Virus record (IMG/VR): IMGVR_UViG_3300043015_002484
Coordinates: 1-37,326 of that record
Reading direction: 5' to 3' (one strand)
DNA length: 37,326 bases
From: a virus
Position 1 is the first letter of the stretch. The number at the start of each line of letters is the position of its first letter. The position numbers and the translations under genes were made by a program. The notes below the pieces were generated by a model, which saw only the letters and a program-made list of their open reading frames with translations, did no database searches and was not told where the DNA came from. This document shows, piece after piece, positions 13,743 to 22,591 of this stretch.

Positions 13743-14087
13743 CTAAGGAGGAATAAAGGCAGGGGTAATGTAGGTTTGAAAAGTGTCAGGTTCTAAGGCA
13801 GCGTTGGCCTTAGTCACGGACGCTCTTACTAATAGTTGCATGCCGTCAGACTTTGACAGAGGTTTAAAGGTTTGTGTTACGGTGATACATTGCTTGAGGT
13901 CGAGAATATAGAGCTGCAGGTTCTTAAAGCTGCGTTCAGGGAAGTAAGCCCCGTTGCTACCTTCGACTTCATACCACTCAAGGTTTATCGGTGTCGGTGG
14001 GCAGTTTGTTGGGCTTGACGGTGGTGAGCTGCACGCTGCCAGAAGCAGCACCGAACTCATCAGCAAAAGTTTCTTTCGGGCTTTCAT
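13743..14087 (-). CDS. Outer-membrane lipoprotein spanin (Rz1-like)
   Basis: 114 aa with a lipoprotein signal, MKARKKLLLMSSVLLLAAC, the lipobox Cys at 19, then Ser/Pro-rich SSPPSSPTNCPPTP. The rest is a periplasmic domain with further Cys residues. Its start lies inside the 3' part of the gene at 13978-14208 in another frame, the classic Rz/Rz1 nested arrangement. It should join the inner-membrane partner to disrupt the outer membrane in the last step of lysis. At 114 aa it is larger than lambda Rz1, more like two-component spanins of P2-type phages. Confidence 0.78.
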   Translation of the reverse strand: MKARKKLLLMSSVLLLAACSSPPSSPTNCPPTPINLEWYEVEGSNGAYFPERSFKNLQLYILDLKQCITVTQTFKPLSKSDGMQLLVRASVTKANAALEPDTFQTYITPAFIPP

Positions 14088-14208
14088 TAATAGAGTTCAC
14101 CTGTTCTTGTTTCTGCTTTTGGGCTTTGGCTGCTTGCCACTTTCGGTAGGCCGCCGCGATATAAGGGGCGAGTTTTAACACCCCTAAAAAGATTCTCAGA
14201 TACTGCAT
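13978..14208 (-). CDS. Inner-membrane spanin-like protein
   Basis: 76 aa. A single N-terminal hydrophobic stretch (YLRIFLGVLKLAPYIAAAY) is followed by a basic Lys/Gln-rich helix (AKAQKQKQEQ) and a polar tail. Position and overlap with the lipoprotein gene suggest the i-spanin. The ectodomain is short and the predicted topology is unusual for Rz, so the role is inferred from context. It abuts the upstream membrane-protein gene. Confidence 0.6.
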   Translation of the reverse strand: MQYLRIFLGVLKLAPYIAAAYRKWQAAKAQKQKQEQVNSINESPKETFADEFGAASGSVQLTTVKPNKLPTDTDKP

Positions 14209-14525
14209 TACTGCATTCTTTTAAAGTGAATCGGGTTCTTATCGAGCTCGTTCTTAGCGTGTCCACGGTTGGCAGCGACAGTCTCTAAAATTGAGATCAA
14301 CCAATCAGGGGCTTTGGCTAAGGTTTCCGGTTTAATGAACTGTCTCACCTGCGCCCAAATAAACCCAAGCGCTAGCAAGCCAAGAATAACGATGGCGTAA
14401 TACTCGCCCGCCACCCACTTAATCGCGCCAAAAATCAAGCCTGCTTCTTCTGGTGTTAAAGGGGTTACCTCTGCCAAAGCTAGGCTAGAAAATAGTGCAA
14501 AAACTAAAGCAAAAATATATTTCAT
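14208..14525 (-). CDS. Membrane protein of the lysis cassette, putative holin
   Basis: 105 aa from ATG at 14525 (MKYIFALVFALFSSLALA), with GGAG 10 bases upstream; a longer reading to 14564 runs through the terminator hairpin. The N-terminus looks like a cleavable signal sequence (ALA-E). A central helix (YYAIVILGLLALGFIWAQV) would span the membrane and the C-terminus is charged. It lies between endolysin and spanins, where a holin or antiholin is expected. A second, more typical holin candidate is at 36972. Confidence 0.6.
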   Translation of the reverse strand: MKYIFALVFALFSSLALAEVTPLTPEEAGLIFGAIKWVAGEYYAIVILGLLALGFIWAQVRQFIKPETLAKAPDWLISILETVAANRGHAKNELDKNPIHFKRMQ

Positions 14526-14541
14526 GTTGTTGTTTCTCCAA

Positions 14542-14568
14542 TAAAAAAGGGCAGCTAACGCCACCCTA
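14542..14568 (-). terminator. Terminator-like hairpin after the endolysin
   Basis: Leftward AGGGTGGC-GTTA-GCTGCCCT then TTTTTTATTGG, between the endolysin and the putative holin. It may reduce read-through into the holin/spanin genes. Confidence 0.6.
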
Positions 14569-14575
14569 AAAGTAA

Positions 14576-14599
14576 ATGTATATCACCAACAATATACAT
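14576..14599. repeat. Family A palindrome, copy 3
   Basis: ATGTATAT-CACCAACA-ATATACAT, perfect arms, ending on the first base of the endolysin stop codon. It lies far from parAB, as expected of scattered partition sites. Confidence 0.6.
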
Positions 14600-15126
14600 T
14601 AGTTATCAATTGCTGCTAAGCGGAGGTTTTCCGCAATTCGTTGCGACCACCCACGCGAGAACTGTGACCACGTTTTAATGTCGTTCATAAAGTCCAAGCG
14701 CTCTGCTAGAAACTTTAAAAGCACATCATTGTGATCGGCTGCCTTTACTGCCGCCTCGGTGAGCCTGCCGTAATAACCATCGTCTTTAGTGCCTACGGCA
14801 CGTTGTAAGAAACGAATAGCTCGCCAACCACCGTGATTGATTGATGCATCGAATAACTGATACATCACGGCTTTGTGAAACGCTTCACCGCCAAGCTTGA
14901 GCCAGAAATCACGATAGTAAATCTCTTTAGCTTGCTCGATGGTGAGCTGCTTAATGTTGAGGTGCGGGTAACTCATGGCAGCAATGCCAAACTTAGTGCC
15001 TTTTCGCTCACCCTCACCCACAACGCCTGTTGTCCAGTTTCCACGATCATCGTATAGGTTCTGGTACTTACCTTCGTGACCAATCACGCGCTCAAACGCG
15101 ATTAGATACGCTTGCGGATACTTCAT
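14599..15126 (-). CDS. Endolysin, glycoside hydrolase 108 family
   Basis: 175 aa from ATG at 15126 (MKYPQAYLIAFERV), with AAGGA 7-8 bases upstream; the extra upstream codons would overlap gpD. The catalytic segment VIGHEGKYQNLYDDRGNWTTG is near residues 14-34, Glu18 being the likely acid. The C-terminal half (KAVMYQLFDASINHGGWRAI; VGTKDDGYYGRLTEAAV) matches the peptidoglycan-binding part of GH108 muramidases. No signal peptide, so release through a holin is expected. It starts 17 bases after gpD. Confidence 0.88.
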   Translation of the reverse strand: MKYPQAYLIAFERVIGHEGKYQNLYDDRGNWTTGVVGEGERKGTKFGIAAMSYPHLNIKQLTIEQAKEIYYRDFWLKLGGEAFHKAVMYQLFDASINHGGWRAIRFLQRAVGTKDDGYYGRLTEAAVKAADHNDVLLKFLAERLDFMNDIKTWSQFSRGWSQRIAENLRLAAIDN

Positions 15127-15143
15127 AGGTGTTCCTTGATTAA

Positions 15144-16103
15144 CTAAGTAGGCCGTGTTGCCTCTACTTGAATGGTGTAAGTGGTTCGGGTGCCAGATAA
15201 CGTCACGGTATCGATAGACCAATTACCTTTGGAGCGGGGCGATTGAAAGCCCTCAAGGTTCATGACAGATTCCGCAAATAGTCCAGGCTTACCGTTTATG
15301 GTGGCTGTAAATGTTTGCCCTTTGCGGGTGAGTTCGGCTAGCTTTGATTCGGCTCTTTGGATCGCCTCATCATCGCTTTTAAACACCTCTCTCATTCGAT
15401 AGTAAGGTTCAGTACCAATCACGGCGGTATTGCACGCCCCTGATTCTGTGGTCTGCCATTCGGCCTTAATCCCACTAAAACGCACATTGCTTGGGTGAGC
15501 GATCTTAGCCTTACCGCTTTGCACATCTTGTAGGTTAATGGTGACTGAACGTTGAGGGTTACCTGATAACGCTGAAATGCTCCCCCGCTTACCAAATACG
15601 TACATGTTGTTTATTGGCTTGGTGATTGCGTCATGTTTCGACGCCAATCGTTCGATGAAAGCTGAGTCTGTTTCTTCGTTCTGGTTTAGGTGGTCGGTAG
15701 GCTTGCTGGCAAGTTCAGGGCTCACACGTACTTCATAGCCGTGCGGTTCCATTACTGCTTTGACTACATCCAACACTGTAGCGGGTGGAAAAGTGCGGCG
15801 TCTTGGTTCTCTAAAGCTCGTCTTATCTGAGACGCTGAATTTGGCAGGGGTAAGCTGCAAAACAAGCTTTACAGGGTGTAAGTGCTCATCTATCGACGAG
15901 ACTTGATAAACCCCTCTAAACTCACCATCCACGGTAATGCTCCACTCACTGCCACTTGCAGGAATATGAGCCATCGACTCAGCGCCACCATACGTGAGCG
16001 TAACTCTATCGGCTTGCTTGCCTGTGCCATCCGTCAAAAACCAACTGATAAGAAGAGGCTTAAGCTCTGCAGCTCCTTCCCCTTTGATTTGAATTACATC
16101 CAT
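15144..16103 (-). CDS. D: Baseplate hub / late control protein D
   Basis: 319 aa, the normal size of P2 gpD. The N-terminus (IKGEGAAELKPLLISWFLTDGTGKQADRVTLTY) and later segments match the phage late control D / VgrG-like family. It forms the hub at the end of the tail tube, next to the gpV spike and gpU/gpX. It overlaps gpX by 10 bases. In P2 relatives this is the last tail gene before the lysis genes or the end of the operon, as here. Confidence 0.87.
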   Translation of the reverse strand: MDVIQIKGEGAAELKPLLISWFLTDGTGKQADRVTLTYGGAESMAHIPASGSEWSITVDGEFRGVYQVSSIDEHLHPVKLVLQLTPAKFSVSDKTSFREPRRRTFPPATVLDVVKAVMEPHGYEVRVSPELASKPTDHLNQNEETDSAFIERLASKHDAITKPINNMYVFGKRGSISALSGNPQRSVTINLQDVQSGKAKIAHPSNVRFSGIKAEWQTTESGACNTAVIGTEPYYRMREVFKSDDEAIQRAESKLAELTRKGQTFTATINGKPGLFAESVMNLEGFQSPRSKGNWSIDTVTLSGTRTTYTIQVEATRPT

Positions 16104-16303
16104 ACAGGGATTTCATTTGTGGTGGTCGCTTCTGGCTCGGTTCCAATGTTTGGTAACTCCACCATTTGACCAGGTTCTAGAAAGTGGGTCTTTTGATTCG
16201 GATTGAGGCGATAGAACTCATTTTCAAGCTCATCGGAATCTGAACCAAACACCCGATAAAGTAACGTGTTAACCGTTTCATTTGGCTTGGCTTGTGTCTT
16301 CAT
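16094..16303 (-). CDS. X: Tail protein X (LysM-like)
   Basis: 69 aa, the size of P2 gpX. The pattern NETVNTLLYRVFGSDSDEL...LNP...FLEPGQMVELP is LysM-like, typical of this tail protein. It overlaps both gpU (26 bases) and gpD (10 bases), so translation is likely coupled. Structural tail component. Confidence 0.85.
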   Translation of the reverse strand: MKTQAKPNETVNTLLYRVFGSDSDELENEFYRLNPNQKTHFLEPGQMVELPNIGTEPEATTTNEIPVWM

Positions 16304-16679
16304 CTTTCTGACGGTACTCCTTAAGCGTGAGCGTGATTTTTACGACTTGAGCCTGTCCCTTCTCAATGATTCTTGTGTAACTGGTTTTCACATTGCGAAG
16401 AGTCCACCGCCCCCAACTTCTTCCTTTGCCGTCTGTTATCATCACAATCTCATGGGCTTTCGCCATTGTCCGTAATGCGTCAGCTTCGGCTTCACCATCC
16501 CCTTTGAACGCCACAACGTTAAGCGTCCAGTTGTCCAAAGGGTTAGCTTTGGGGTCTTGCCTTGGGCATTCTATCGCGTCGAAATCTGACCACCCGCCAG
16601 AAGTCTCATAGGCATGAGACTCCAACGGGTTGCCATTCACTACGCTAAAAACATGATCGTTAAGTGCTAGATGCTGCAT
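16278..16679 (-). CDS. U: Tail protein U
   Basis: 133 aa. Matches P2 gpU in size, position and pattern (MLALNDHVF-like start, GGWSDFDAIECPRQDP, then LVKITLTLKEY-like end). Part of the baseplate or tube end. It begins directly at the stop of the tape measure gene. Confidence 0.82.
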   Translation of the reverse strand: MQHLALNDHVFSVVNGNPLESHAYETSGGWSDFDAIECPRQDPKANPLDNWTLNVVAFKGDGEAEADALRTMAKAHEIVMITDGKGRSWGRWTLRNVKTSYTRIIEKGQAQVVKITLTLKEYRQKDEDTSQAK

Positions 16680-19630
16680 TAGCTCACCAATGAATGTTCA
16701 AAGTCTTGAGTTAGGTTGTCAGAATCTAAACCGTGCTCACGAGCAAACTGTGCTAAAGCTTGTTGTACTGTTTCCATCGTTAAAGCAGCGGTTTGTTCTG
16801 GTGCTTGCGCACCGGTTACCTGCACCACTGGTGCAAAAGTAATGTTTGGCTTTTGCGCCTGCTCCACCTTTTGGATTTGAGCAGTTTTGATTTCTTCGGT
16901 TTTGTCCGGTAGGGGTTGATGATTAATCCAATTGGCAGAGAGGGATTCGGGGCTCTCGGCTTTTGCTAGTGCAGCCTCATTGAACCCTCTTATATCCTCA
17001 GTTTGCTTTTGAGCTAAGAGTGACGGTTTTGATTTGGATGAATCCGCTTTCGGGGCGTTCTCATCGTCTTTAAACCAATTGAATATGGTTGAAGCAATGC
17101 TTTCCCCTGCAGAATCTCCTAGCATCCCCCCAATACCTGCGCCGATAGCAGTACCAATACCAGGTAAGATCATTGTGCCAAGAGCGGCACCTGCAGCGGC
17201 ACCACCTAAGCCACCCAATAAGCCGCCTCCACTTTCTGCAGCTGCAGCGTTATCACCTTTGGCTAGATTGGTGACAACACTTACCGCATCTAACCCCATA
17301 GTCAGAGGTCGAAGGAATCCAGCCACCTTAGCGAATTTCTCAACGTGCAACCCTTCCAACGTATCACCGACGGTGCCAGTTATTTGGGCTGCTTGGTTGA
17401 GGCCGTCGGCTGCAAAGGCTGGCAAAGCTGCACCGCCAGCCAATAAGCCAGCACCCGCTTTGAACATGTTGCCTTTCGCCCTTCCTGACAGGCTCATACC
17501 TTTAGGGGCTTTTGATGAAACGAAATCTGTAGCACCGCTAAGAAAGTCCATTCCAAGACCAACTAACCCGCGCTTTCGTCCTCTTCGACGACGTGACGGT
17601 GTTCGCCTTGTTCTTGGTTCTCCCTTTGTTCTTACCGTGTTTCCAGATTCGCCCACGCGAGCACCACGAGTGGCTTTAGCTTGACGTTCCATTGCTGCAG
17701 CGTGTCGATTTGCCGCACTGGTCGCTTTGTCTGTGGCTGATTGCTGACCTTTAAGCGCTATTGTTTCCTTGGCAATGCTCGCCACATTCGTTGCGAACTT
17801 TATCCCTTGATACACCTTGTATGCTGCTACGCCTGCAACCACTGCAGCACCTAGCCCTAGCGCAACGTCAGCGGCTATTCCTGCCTCTGCCACCCATTCT
17901 GTGGTGGCTATTGTGAGATCAACAATCGGGTCTAACACCATATTTAAAGCAGGCCACGCTTTGTCACCCATTACAGTTGCAAGATTTCCGAATGCATCCA
18001 TAGCTCGTTCAACGCCTGATAGGTTGGTGCTTGCTATGTCGGTGTATTCATCTTTAACAGAGGTGTTACTCGCGTTGGCGGCTTCGTTCTGAATCTTAGT
18101 AAGTCGTTCGGTGTCCTTTAAAAGCTTCTGAATGTGTGGGTTAGCTTCGTCACCAAACAGCGACTTAATTGCAGCGGATTGATCTTCCTTGTTGAGTTCT
18201 TTGATGCCTTCAAGCACGTTTAACAACGTACCCATAGCGTCTTCTTGCATGCCTAGTGAGACTGATTCAGCATCAGTCCCAAGCATGTTAAAGATCTCTT
18301 TCTGACTGCCCGTTGCTGAGAATCCAGCGGTTAACGCTGAGGAAATGTTTTTAGCGGCTGTGGCGGCCTCTTCTGCGCTAGCACCTTTCGATAGGAGCGA
18401 ACCAGACAAGCCAAGAGCCTGCGACTCTGTAAAGCCTGAGTTGGTCATAAGCGCACCTGTTCGACTCATCACGCTCAATAAGTCATTACCAGATACACCG
18501 CCGTTTTGGTTGGCAACATCATTGATCATGTTTGCCATTCGCATGAACTGCTTTTGACCTGCTTCACCTTGTTCATAACCAAGCGAATTACGAAGCGCCA
18601 TACCCTTTTGAGCGGCCTCATCTGCGCCCATATCCCACGCTGTCGCGGTCATAATGGTGTCACGAGTATAAGCGGCTAAATCTTCCTTAGTTATGCCCCC
18701 ATTCGCGCCACCTGCTGCAATTTTCATTACATCCGTGTCATTCACGCCCGCCATTTCAACCGCTAGGCTATTCAGTTCACGGCGTAGTTTTTGAGCATCG
18801 TCGCCACGGTAACCCTGATCGCCAAAGTCCAAGGTTTTTGCCACATCCACAAATGAGGCTTCGTTGTACATCGATTCACGACTAGCCAAAACGCCTGCAG
18901 CAGTAATACCAACCGCTGCAGTGTTTGCGCTCGGCATTGAATCAAGCGCTTCTTTTTTTCGTTGCTGCAGCTGGTTAGAACGAGCTAGCAGCTTGTTTTC
19001 TCGCTCTAACAATTGAGCGGATTTTTCAGCACGGCGGTTAGCAATATCTTTTGCTTTTGCCAGGTCTTTGGTGCTGATACCTGCAGATTTAAGTTTGTCA
19101 TTAAGCGCGCTAAGTTGGCGGGTTTGATTCTTCTCCTTCGCGTTTAAATTCGACACGCTTTTAGTAAGTCGTTCTAACTCCTTCTGCTCTTTCTTCGTCA
19201 GTTTGTAGTGCTCATTTTTCTTCTTGGTGAGCTTATCTACAATCGACTGAGAACGAATTAACTTGTTTTGTTCTGCGGTGGTTAAATCAATGCCTTTTGC
19301 TTTTTTAGCATTGAGCGAAGCAACGGTGTTCTCATTGGTCTTTAACGAGACGGTTTCAGACTCCGTGAGTTTTATGTGTTGCTTCTGCTTGTCGGATAAA
19401 GCAGACAGAGCAGCCTTTGTGTTGCTGGTCTGCTCTTGGGTGACCTTGAGAGCCGATGTTAGCGTTTCATACTGTCTAACATCGCCTGCTATCTTCTTCG
19501 CTGCTCTTAACTCCTTCTGCGCTTTTTCGGTGGTGTTTAACAACCCCGCTTGCGCTTTCTCGACTCTTTCAATACCAGCGACTGCTTGCGTAGCGTCTGT
19601 AGTGATTCCGAGCTGTATTTTTTTATCCAC
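16679..19630 (-). CDS. T: Tail tape measure protein
   Basis: 983 aa from GTG at 19630, with AGGGG 6 bases upstream; no ATG fits. Residues 20-240 are long coiled coil (Lys/Glu/Leu-rich). Residues 245-560 match the phage tape-measure core (GITAAGVLASRESMYNEASF; NDVANQNGGVSGNDLLS). There are hydrophobic segments near 570-600 and a Gly/Ala-rich stretch near 790-830, likely membrane-inserting. It sets tail length and enters the host envelope with the genome. Its start overlaps the stop of the frameshifted E' reading by 8 bases. Confidence 0.9.
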   Translation of the reverse strand: MDKKIQLGITTDATQAVAGIERVEKAQAGLLNTTEKAQKELRAAKKIAGDVRQYETLTSALKVTQEQTSNTKAALSALSDKQKQHIKLTESETVSLKTNENTVASLNAKKAKGIDLTTAEQNKLIRSQSIVDKLTKKKNEHYKLTKKEQKELERLTKSVSNLNAKEKNQTRQLSALNDKLKSAGISTKDLAKAKDIANRRAEKSAQLLERENKLLARSNQLQQRKKEALDSMPSANTAAVGITAAGVLASRESMYNEASFVDVAKTLDFGDQGYRGDDAQKLRRELNSLAVEMAGVNDTDVMKIAAGGANGGITKEDLAAYTRDTIMTATAWDMGADEAAQKGMALRNSLGYEQGEAGQKQFMRMANMINDVANQNGGVSGNDLLSVMSRTGALMTNSGFTESQALGLSGSLLSKGASAEEAATAAKNISSALTAGFSATGSQKEIFNMLGTDAESVSLGMQEDAMGTLLNVLEGIKELNKEDQSAAIKSLFGDEANPHIQKLLKDTERLTKIQNEAANASNTSVKDEYTDIASTNLSGVERAMDAFGNLATVMGDKAWPALNMVLDPIVDLTIATTEWVAEAGIAADVALGLGAAVVAGVAAYKVYQGIKFATNVASIAKETIALKGQQSATDKATSAANRHAAAMERQAKATRGARVGESGNTVRTKGEPRTRRTPSRRRRGRKRGLVGLGMDFLSGATDFVSSKAPKGMSLSGRAKGNMFKAGAGLLAGGAALPAFAADGLNQAAQITGTVGDTLEGLHVEKFAKVAGFLRPLTMGLDAVSVVTNLAKGDNAAAAESGGGLLGGLGGAAAGAALGTMILPGIGTAIGAGIGGMLGDSAGESIASTIFNWFKDDENAPKADSSKSKPSLLAQKQTEDIRGFNEAALAKAESPESLSANWINHQPLPDKTEEIKTAQIQKVEQAQKPNITFAPVVQVTGAQAPEQTAALTMETVQQALAQFAREHGLDSDNLTQDFEHSLVS

Positions 19631-20287
19631 GTTTAACCCCTAATTGAGCCAAAGCGAGCTCATAACGTCGCAATGCAATTTCCGTTGTCCATTCCAGTGC
19701 ATCACTGGCGGAATACCCCGCCAGTGGCACCACATCTAAGATGGTTTCAACGTTCTCTATTGAAAGTAGGCCGCTGGCTTGGTTAAAAAATTGGAGGCTG
19801 CAATTACTAGGCTGCGATAGTCAGGCGATGGCAAAGCCATAACCTCGTCTTCTTCTAGCTCAGTTAGGTTCGCAATGACGAAACAAACACGTTTAGCATC
19901 ATCACTGATCTTTCCCGCCATTTTGGAAAGCTTTAAGGTTGGTAGGTCAAAGCTGATTTCACGTTCACCACTAAAAAACAGCTTCACTTTTTTAGCAGCA
20001 TCATCTTGCTCTACTTCCGCTAATTGGTAACCCGTTTTGTAATAGAAATCATAGGAAGCATTATAAATCGACAACCAATCAGGGTTTGACAGCGACTCTA
20101 GTTCATCTTGGTTGAGCCCCGTTGATGCCATCACCAAGGCTTCTTTGTCTTCTTGTGTGAATTGTTCACCCTTTGGTTCTACACCTGCGATTGATTCAAC
20201 GTTCAACGGCTTAACCGTGACTTCTTTGATTTTTTCGAGTGGCTTTAAAAGCGTAAATTTACGCTGTAGGTATTCGGCTTGGCTCAT
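19623..20287 (-). CDS. E: Tail assembly chaperone E with -1 frameshift to E'
   Basis: Zero frame: 176 aa (20287-19757). The last codons before the stop contain T-TTT-TTA (19790-19784), a canonical -1 slippery heptamer. Slipping continues through about 54 further codons (NQASGLLSIENVETILDVVP and on) to TAA at 19625-19623, overlapping the tape measure start. P2-type phages make gpE and gpE+E' this way, and the two chaperones prepare the tape measure for tail assembly. The extension has normal composition and there is no other gene in the 127-base gap. Confidence 0.85.
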
Positions 20288-20310
20288 TCTGCCCCCAAGA
20301 AATAGGTAAT

Positions 20311-20338
20311 AAAAAAGGCCGCTCTGTTGAGCGACCTT
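20311..20338 (-). terminator. Terminator between tail tube and chaperone genes
   Basis: Leftward AAGGTCGCTC-AACA-GAGCGGCCTT then TTTTTTATTACC, between gpFII and gpE. A partial terminator here would lower chaperone and tape measure levels relative to sheath and tube. Confidence 0.65.
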
Positions 20339-20359
20339 ACTTAGTGGTTTAGTGATGGT

Positions 20360-20827
20360 TTAGACGTTGTACACCGCACCGCCAATTACATAGATACCGT
20401 TATCGATATCAACCGTCGTAATAGGAACTGCGTTATCCACCCAAAGGTGTTTATCAATTTGCCCCGTTAGCGTGAGCGTTTGTTGTTCACGAATCTTTGA
20501 TGCGTCATATTCAAAGTTCACTTCACCTGTCATGGTGTGCGTTGTGTCGTAACGCTTTAGGCCGTCTTTGCCGTTTTCGCTGTAGATGATGACTGTAGCC
20601 GCACCTGCTATCAATGCAGCGTTAACAACGGAGGCCATTTCACCTTTAATCGTTACCGACCACTCGGACGCTTCCCAACCCACATGCACCTTTTTACCCA
20701 TGAACGAGCCAGGCACATCCGCATAGACTTTGGTGTATTTAGGGGGAGTAAAATCAGCCATATTGTTAGTGATTTTAATCCCGCCAGGGAGCGTTAACTT
20801 TCTTGCATGAATAACTCGATTACTCAT
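20360..20827 (-). CDS. FII: Major tail tube protein
   Basis: 155 aa. Matches P2 FII family patterns (RKLTLPGGIKITNNMADFTPPK near the start; EYDASKIREQQTLTLTG near the end). It polymerises into the inner tube of the contractile tail. It directly follows the sheath gene and precedes a terminator hairpin, as expected of an abundant protein. Confidence 0.88.
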   Translation of the reverse strand: MSNRVIHARKLTLPGGIKITNNMADFTPPKYTKVYADVPGSFMGKKVHVGWEASEWSVTIKGEMASVVNAALIAGAATVIIYSENGKDGLKRYDTTHTMTGEVNFEYDASKIREQQTLTLTGQIDKHLWVDNAVPITTVDIDNGIYVIGGAVYNV

Positions 20828-20838
20828 AACTCACCTTA

Positions 20839-21984
20839 TTAGCTGAATGTTTTGGTTGCATCGTCGATGTAAACCTGCAGGATTTCATCGCTTTGGTTTA
20901 ACTCAATGATTGAGTGTTCGTTCGGACGGTACGCGCCCCAATCAATCACCAACACCCACTCGCCATTCTTATAGCGTTGAATGTTGTTGCGGGTAGAGTG
21001 CAGGTAACACTTAGCCCCGATGATTTCGCCATCGGCCTGCAGACTTGAAAGCCAGTTACTTAGCTGTGCAATACGCTGCTTGAAGAAATCGAAATCAAGG
21101 TTGTATTCCATCGTGTCACGGTGGGACTTGATAAGCTCACGGCACAATTGGTTTTCAATACCAATAACGTTGCCAAAACTGCCATCTGCAGTGCGAGTAC
21201 CCAAGAACATTAAACCGCCGTTTGGATCGCGAATGGTTACCGCAACGCCTTTTTTGTTGAGGTCTACACCTTCACTGTTTTTATCGCTGACACGGTAGCC
21301 CACAATGCGCGCGATATCGTCTAGCGGAGTCCCTGCTCCGTTTGGCGTTTGAGACGGTTTCACACTGCAGCGAGCCGCCATGCCTACAACTGACGGCGGG
21401 ATAGTATGAGACCAACGCTCGCCACTAACATCACAACACCAAACGCGCTTATGCACTGAGCCTAAGCTTTCAGCGTAAGTCTTTGCCGCTACGGTGTTAG
21501 TGTCTGGGGCATCCGTCCAACCTTCACAGTAAGTTTGGTCAGCCAGCGCAGCTAATGCATTGGCGATCTCGATACCATGAAAGCCAGGGGCAGCAACGTT
21601 GGTTGGTGCTTCTTGGCAGGCAGCAAAAGCCGCAATACCCGTTAATCGTCCAGACGGGGAAACTCCGCCGACAATTTTAGCTTTGGTTGCATCATCATCA
21701 GCACCTTCTTGCTCAATAATGATGTAACAAGGCACCTTTGCGACTTCTAAGAAGTATTTAGCACTAAAGTAGAGCACACCCGATGGATTTTCGGTTGTGT
21801 CGATGAGTGCCAAATCTGCAGGGGTGTATAGCTTGACAGGTTCGCCATACGCTACGCTTGGGTCTTTGTTTGGTGCTACTCCAATTAAACCCCCAAGCTG
21901 ATTATCTACCCCGCCCATGACGCCTAGCGGCTCACTCACTTCGAGCGAGATACCGTTATGGTTTTGTGTGGTCATCGTTGCCAT
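20839..21984 (-). CDS. FI: Contractile tail sheath protein
   Basis: 381 aa, the usual P2 FI length. Family features: GLIGVAPN near residue 32, SAKYFLEVAKVPCYIII near 75-91 and a conserved C-terminal half (IENQLCRELIKSHRDTMEY). It surrounds the tube and contracts during infection. The ATG overlaps the stop of the small upstream gene as TAATG. Confidence 0.9.
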   Translation of the reverse strand: MATMTTQNHNGISLEVSEPLGVMGGVDNQLGGLIGVAPNKDPSVAYGEPVKLYTPADLALIDTTENPSGVLYFSAKYFLEVAKVPCYIIIEQEGADDDATKAKIVGGVSPSGRLTGIAAFAACQEAPTNVAAPGFHGIEIANALAALADQTYCEGWTDAPDTNTVAAKTYAESLGSVHKRVWCCDVSGERWSHTIPPSVVGMAARCSVKPSQTPNGAGTPLDDIARIVGYRVSDKNSEGVDLNKKGVAVTIRDPNGGLMFLGTRTADGSFGNVIGIENQLCRELIKSHRDTMEYNLDFDFFKQRIAQLSNWLSSLQADGEIIGAKCYLHSTRNNIQRYKNGEWVLVIDWGAYRPNEHSIIELNQSDEILQVYIDDATKTFS

Positions 21985-22184
21985 TATTTACTCTCTTTTT
22001 TCAATTCGAGGTTTTTGTTTCTGAGGTGGTACTCAGCTTGGGAAGGCGTCAAGGTGATCACCTCACCTTGCTCACGCCAACGCTTGAGAATGCGTTTCTC
22101 TTTGAGCATCACGTACTCACGCGGGGCGTTTTTGTCTTGCTCTTGGTTTGGTGCGTCTGAATTTGACGCTTTGCTGTTTGCCAT
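21984..22184 (-). CDS. Small protein before the sheath gene
   Basis: 66 aa from ATG at 22184 (MANSKASNSDAPN), chosen because GGAG lies 9 bases upstream. The protein is polar with a basic helical C-terminal part (EKRILKRWREQGEVITLTPSQ). Small proteins of similar kind (DUF2635-like) precede sheath genes in Mu-type phages; that match is positional only. It overlaps the sheath start by one base and begins after a terminator, so a promoter probably lies between 22185 and 22210. Confidence 0.6.
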   Translation of the reverse strand: MANSKASNSDAPNQEQDKNAPREYVMLKEKRILKRWREQGEVITLTPSQAEYHLRNKNLELKKESK

Positions 22185-22201
22185 TGGCATACGCTCCAAA
22201 T

Positions 22202-22228
22202 AAAAAGCCCTGCACAATGGCAGGGCTT
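22202..22228 (-). terminator. Terminator between fibre and sheath genes
   Basis: Leftward AAGCCCTGC-CATTGT-GCAGGGCTT then TTTATTTGG. It separates the fibre/baseplate transcript from the sheath-tube part of the late region. Confidence 0.75.
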
Positions 22229-22294
22229 GAGGTGAAATTTAGGTACAAAAAAACCGCTTAATGCGGCGTATTTATTCGTACTGGCTTTAAAACT

Positions 22295-22582
22295 TTATGA
22301 TTCGACTGGCAGCGGGTAACGGGCTTTGATTTCGGCCACTTTATCACGCCAAGCTTTTTCTGACTCAAGGGTTTGATCGTATTGCCATTCCATGTAAAGT
22401 GGGTCTGCCTCGACTTTATACGCCTCTTGTCGTTCTGCTTGGACATGTTTAGTTTTTTCTTTGTCTATCTCAGATTGAGGTATACCTTCTTCTAACAAGT
22501 CCTCTTCAAGGTATGAAACATAGCTCTTTCCACCATAGGTAAGGCTGTAGAACAAACCATTTTTCTCTTCTGTATTTTCCAT
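22295..22582 (-). CDS. Tail fibre assembly protein
   Basis: 95 aa. The C-terminal pattern ADPLYMEWQYDQTLESEKAW...VAEIKARYPLP is typical of the small Tfa/gpG-like fibre assembly proteins. It directly follows the fibre gene, as such chaperones do, and should help fold or trimerise the fibre. The N-terminal half is acidic and variable. Confidence 0.72.
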   Translation of the reverse strand: MENTEEKNGLFYSLTYGGKSYVSYLEEDLLEEGIPQSEIDKEKTKHVQAERQEAYKVEADPLYMEWQYDQTLESEKAWRDKVAEIKARYPLPVES

Positions 22583-22591
22583 AATTAGACC

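Noticed and set aside
17034-17684. 216-aa rightward frame inside the tape measure gene
   Set aside because: It is an antisense shadow of an Ala/Gly-rich coding region, Ser/Pro/Ala-rich, with no start signal.
22258-22446. 62-aa basic leftward frame
   Set aside because: Overlaps the fibre assembly gene in another frame; no start signal.
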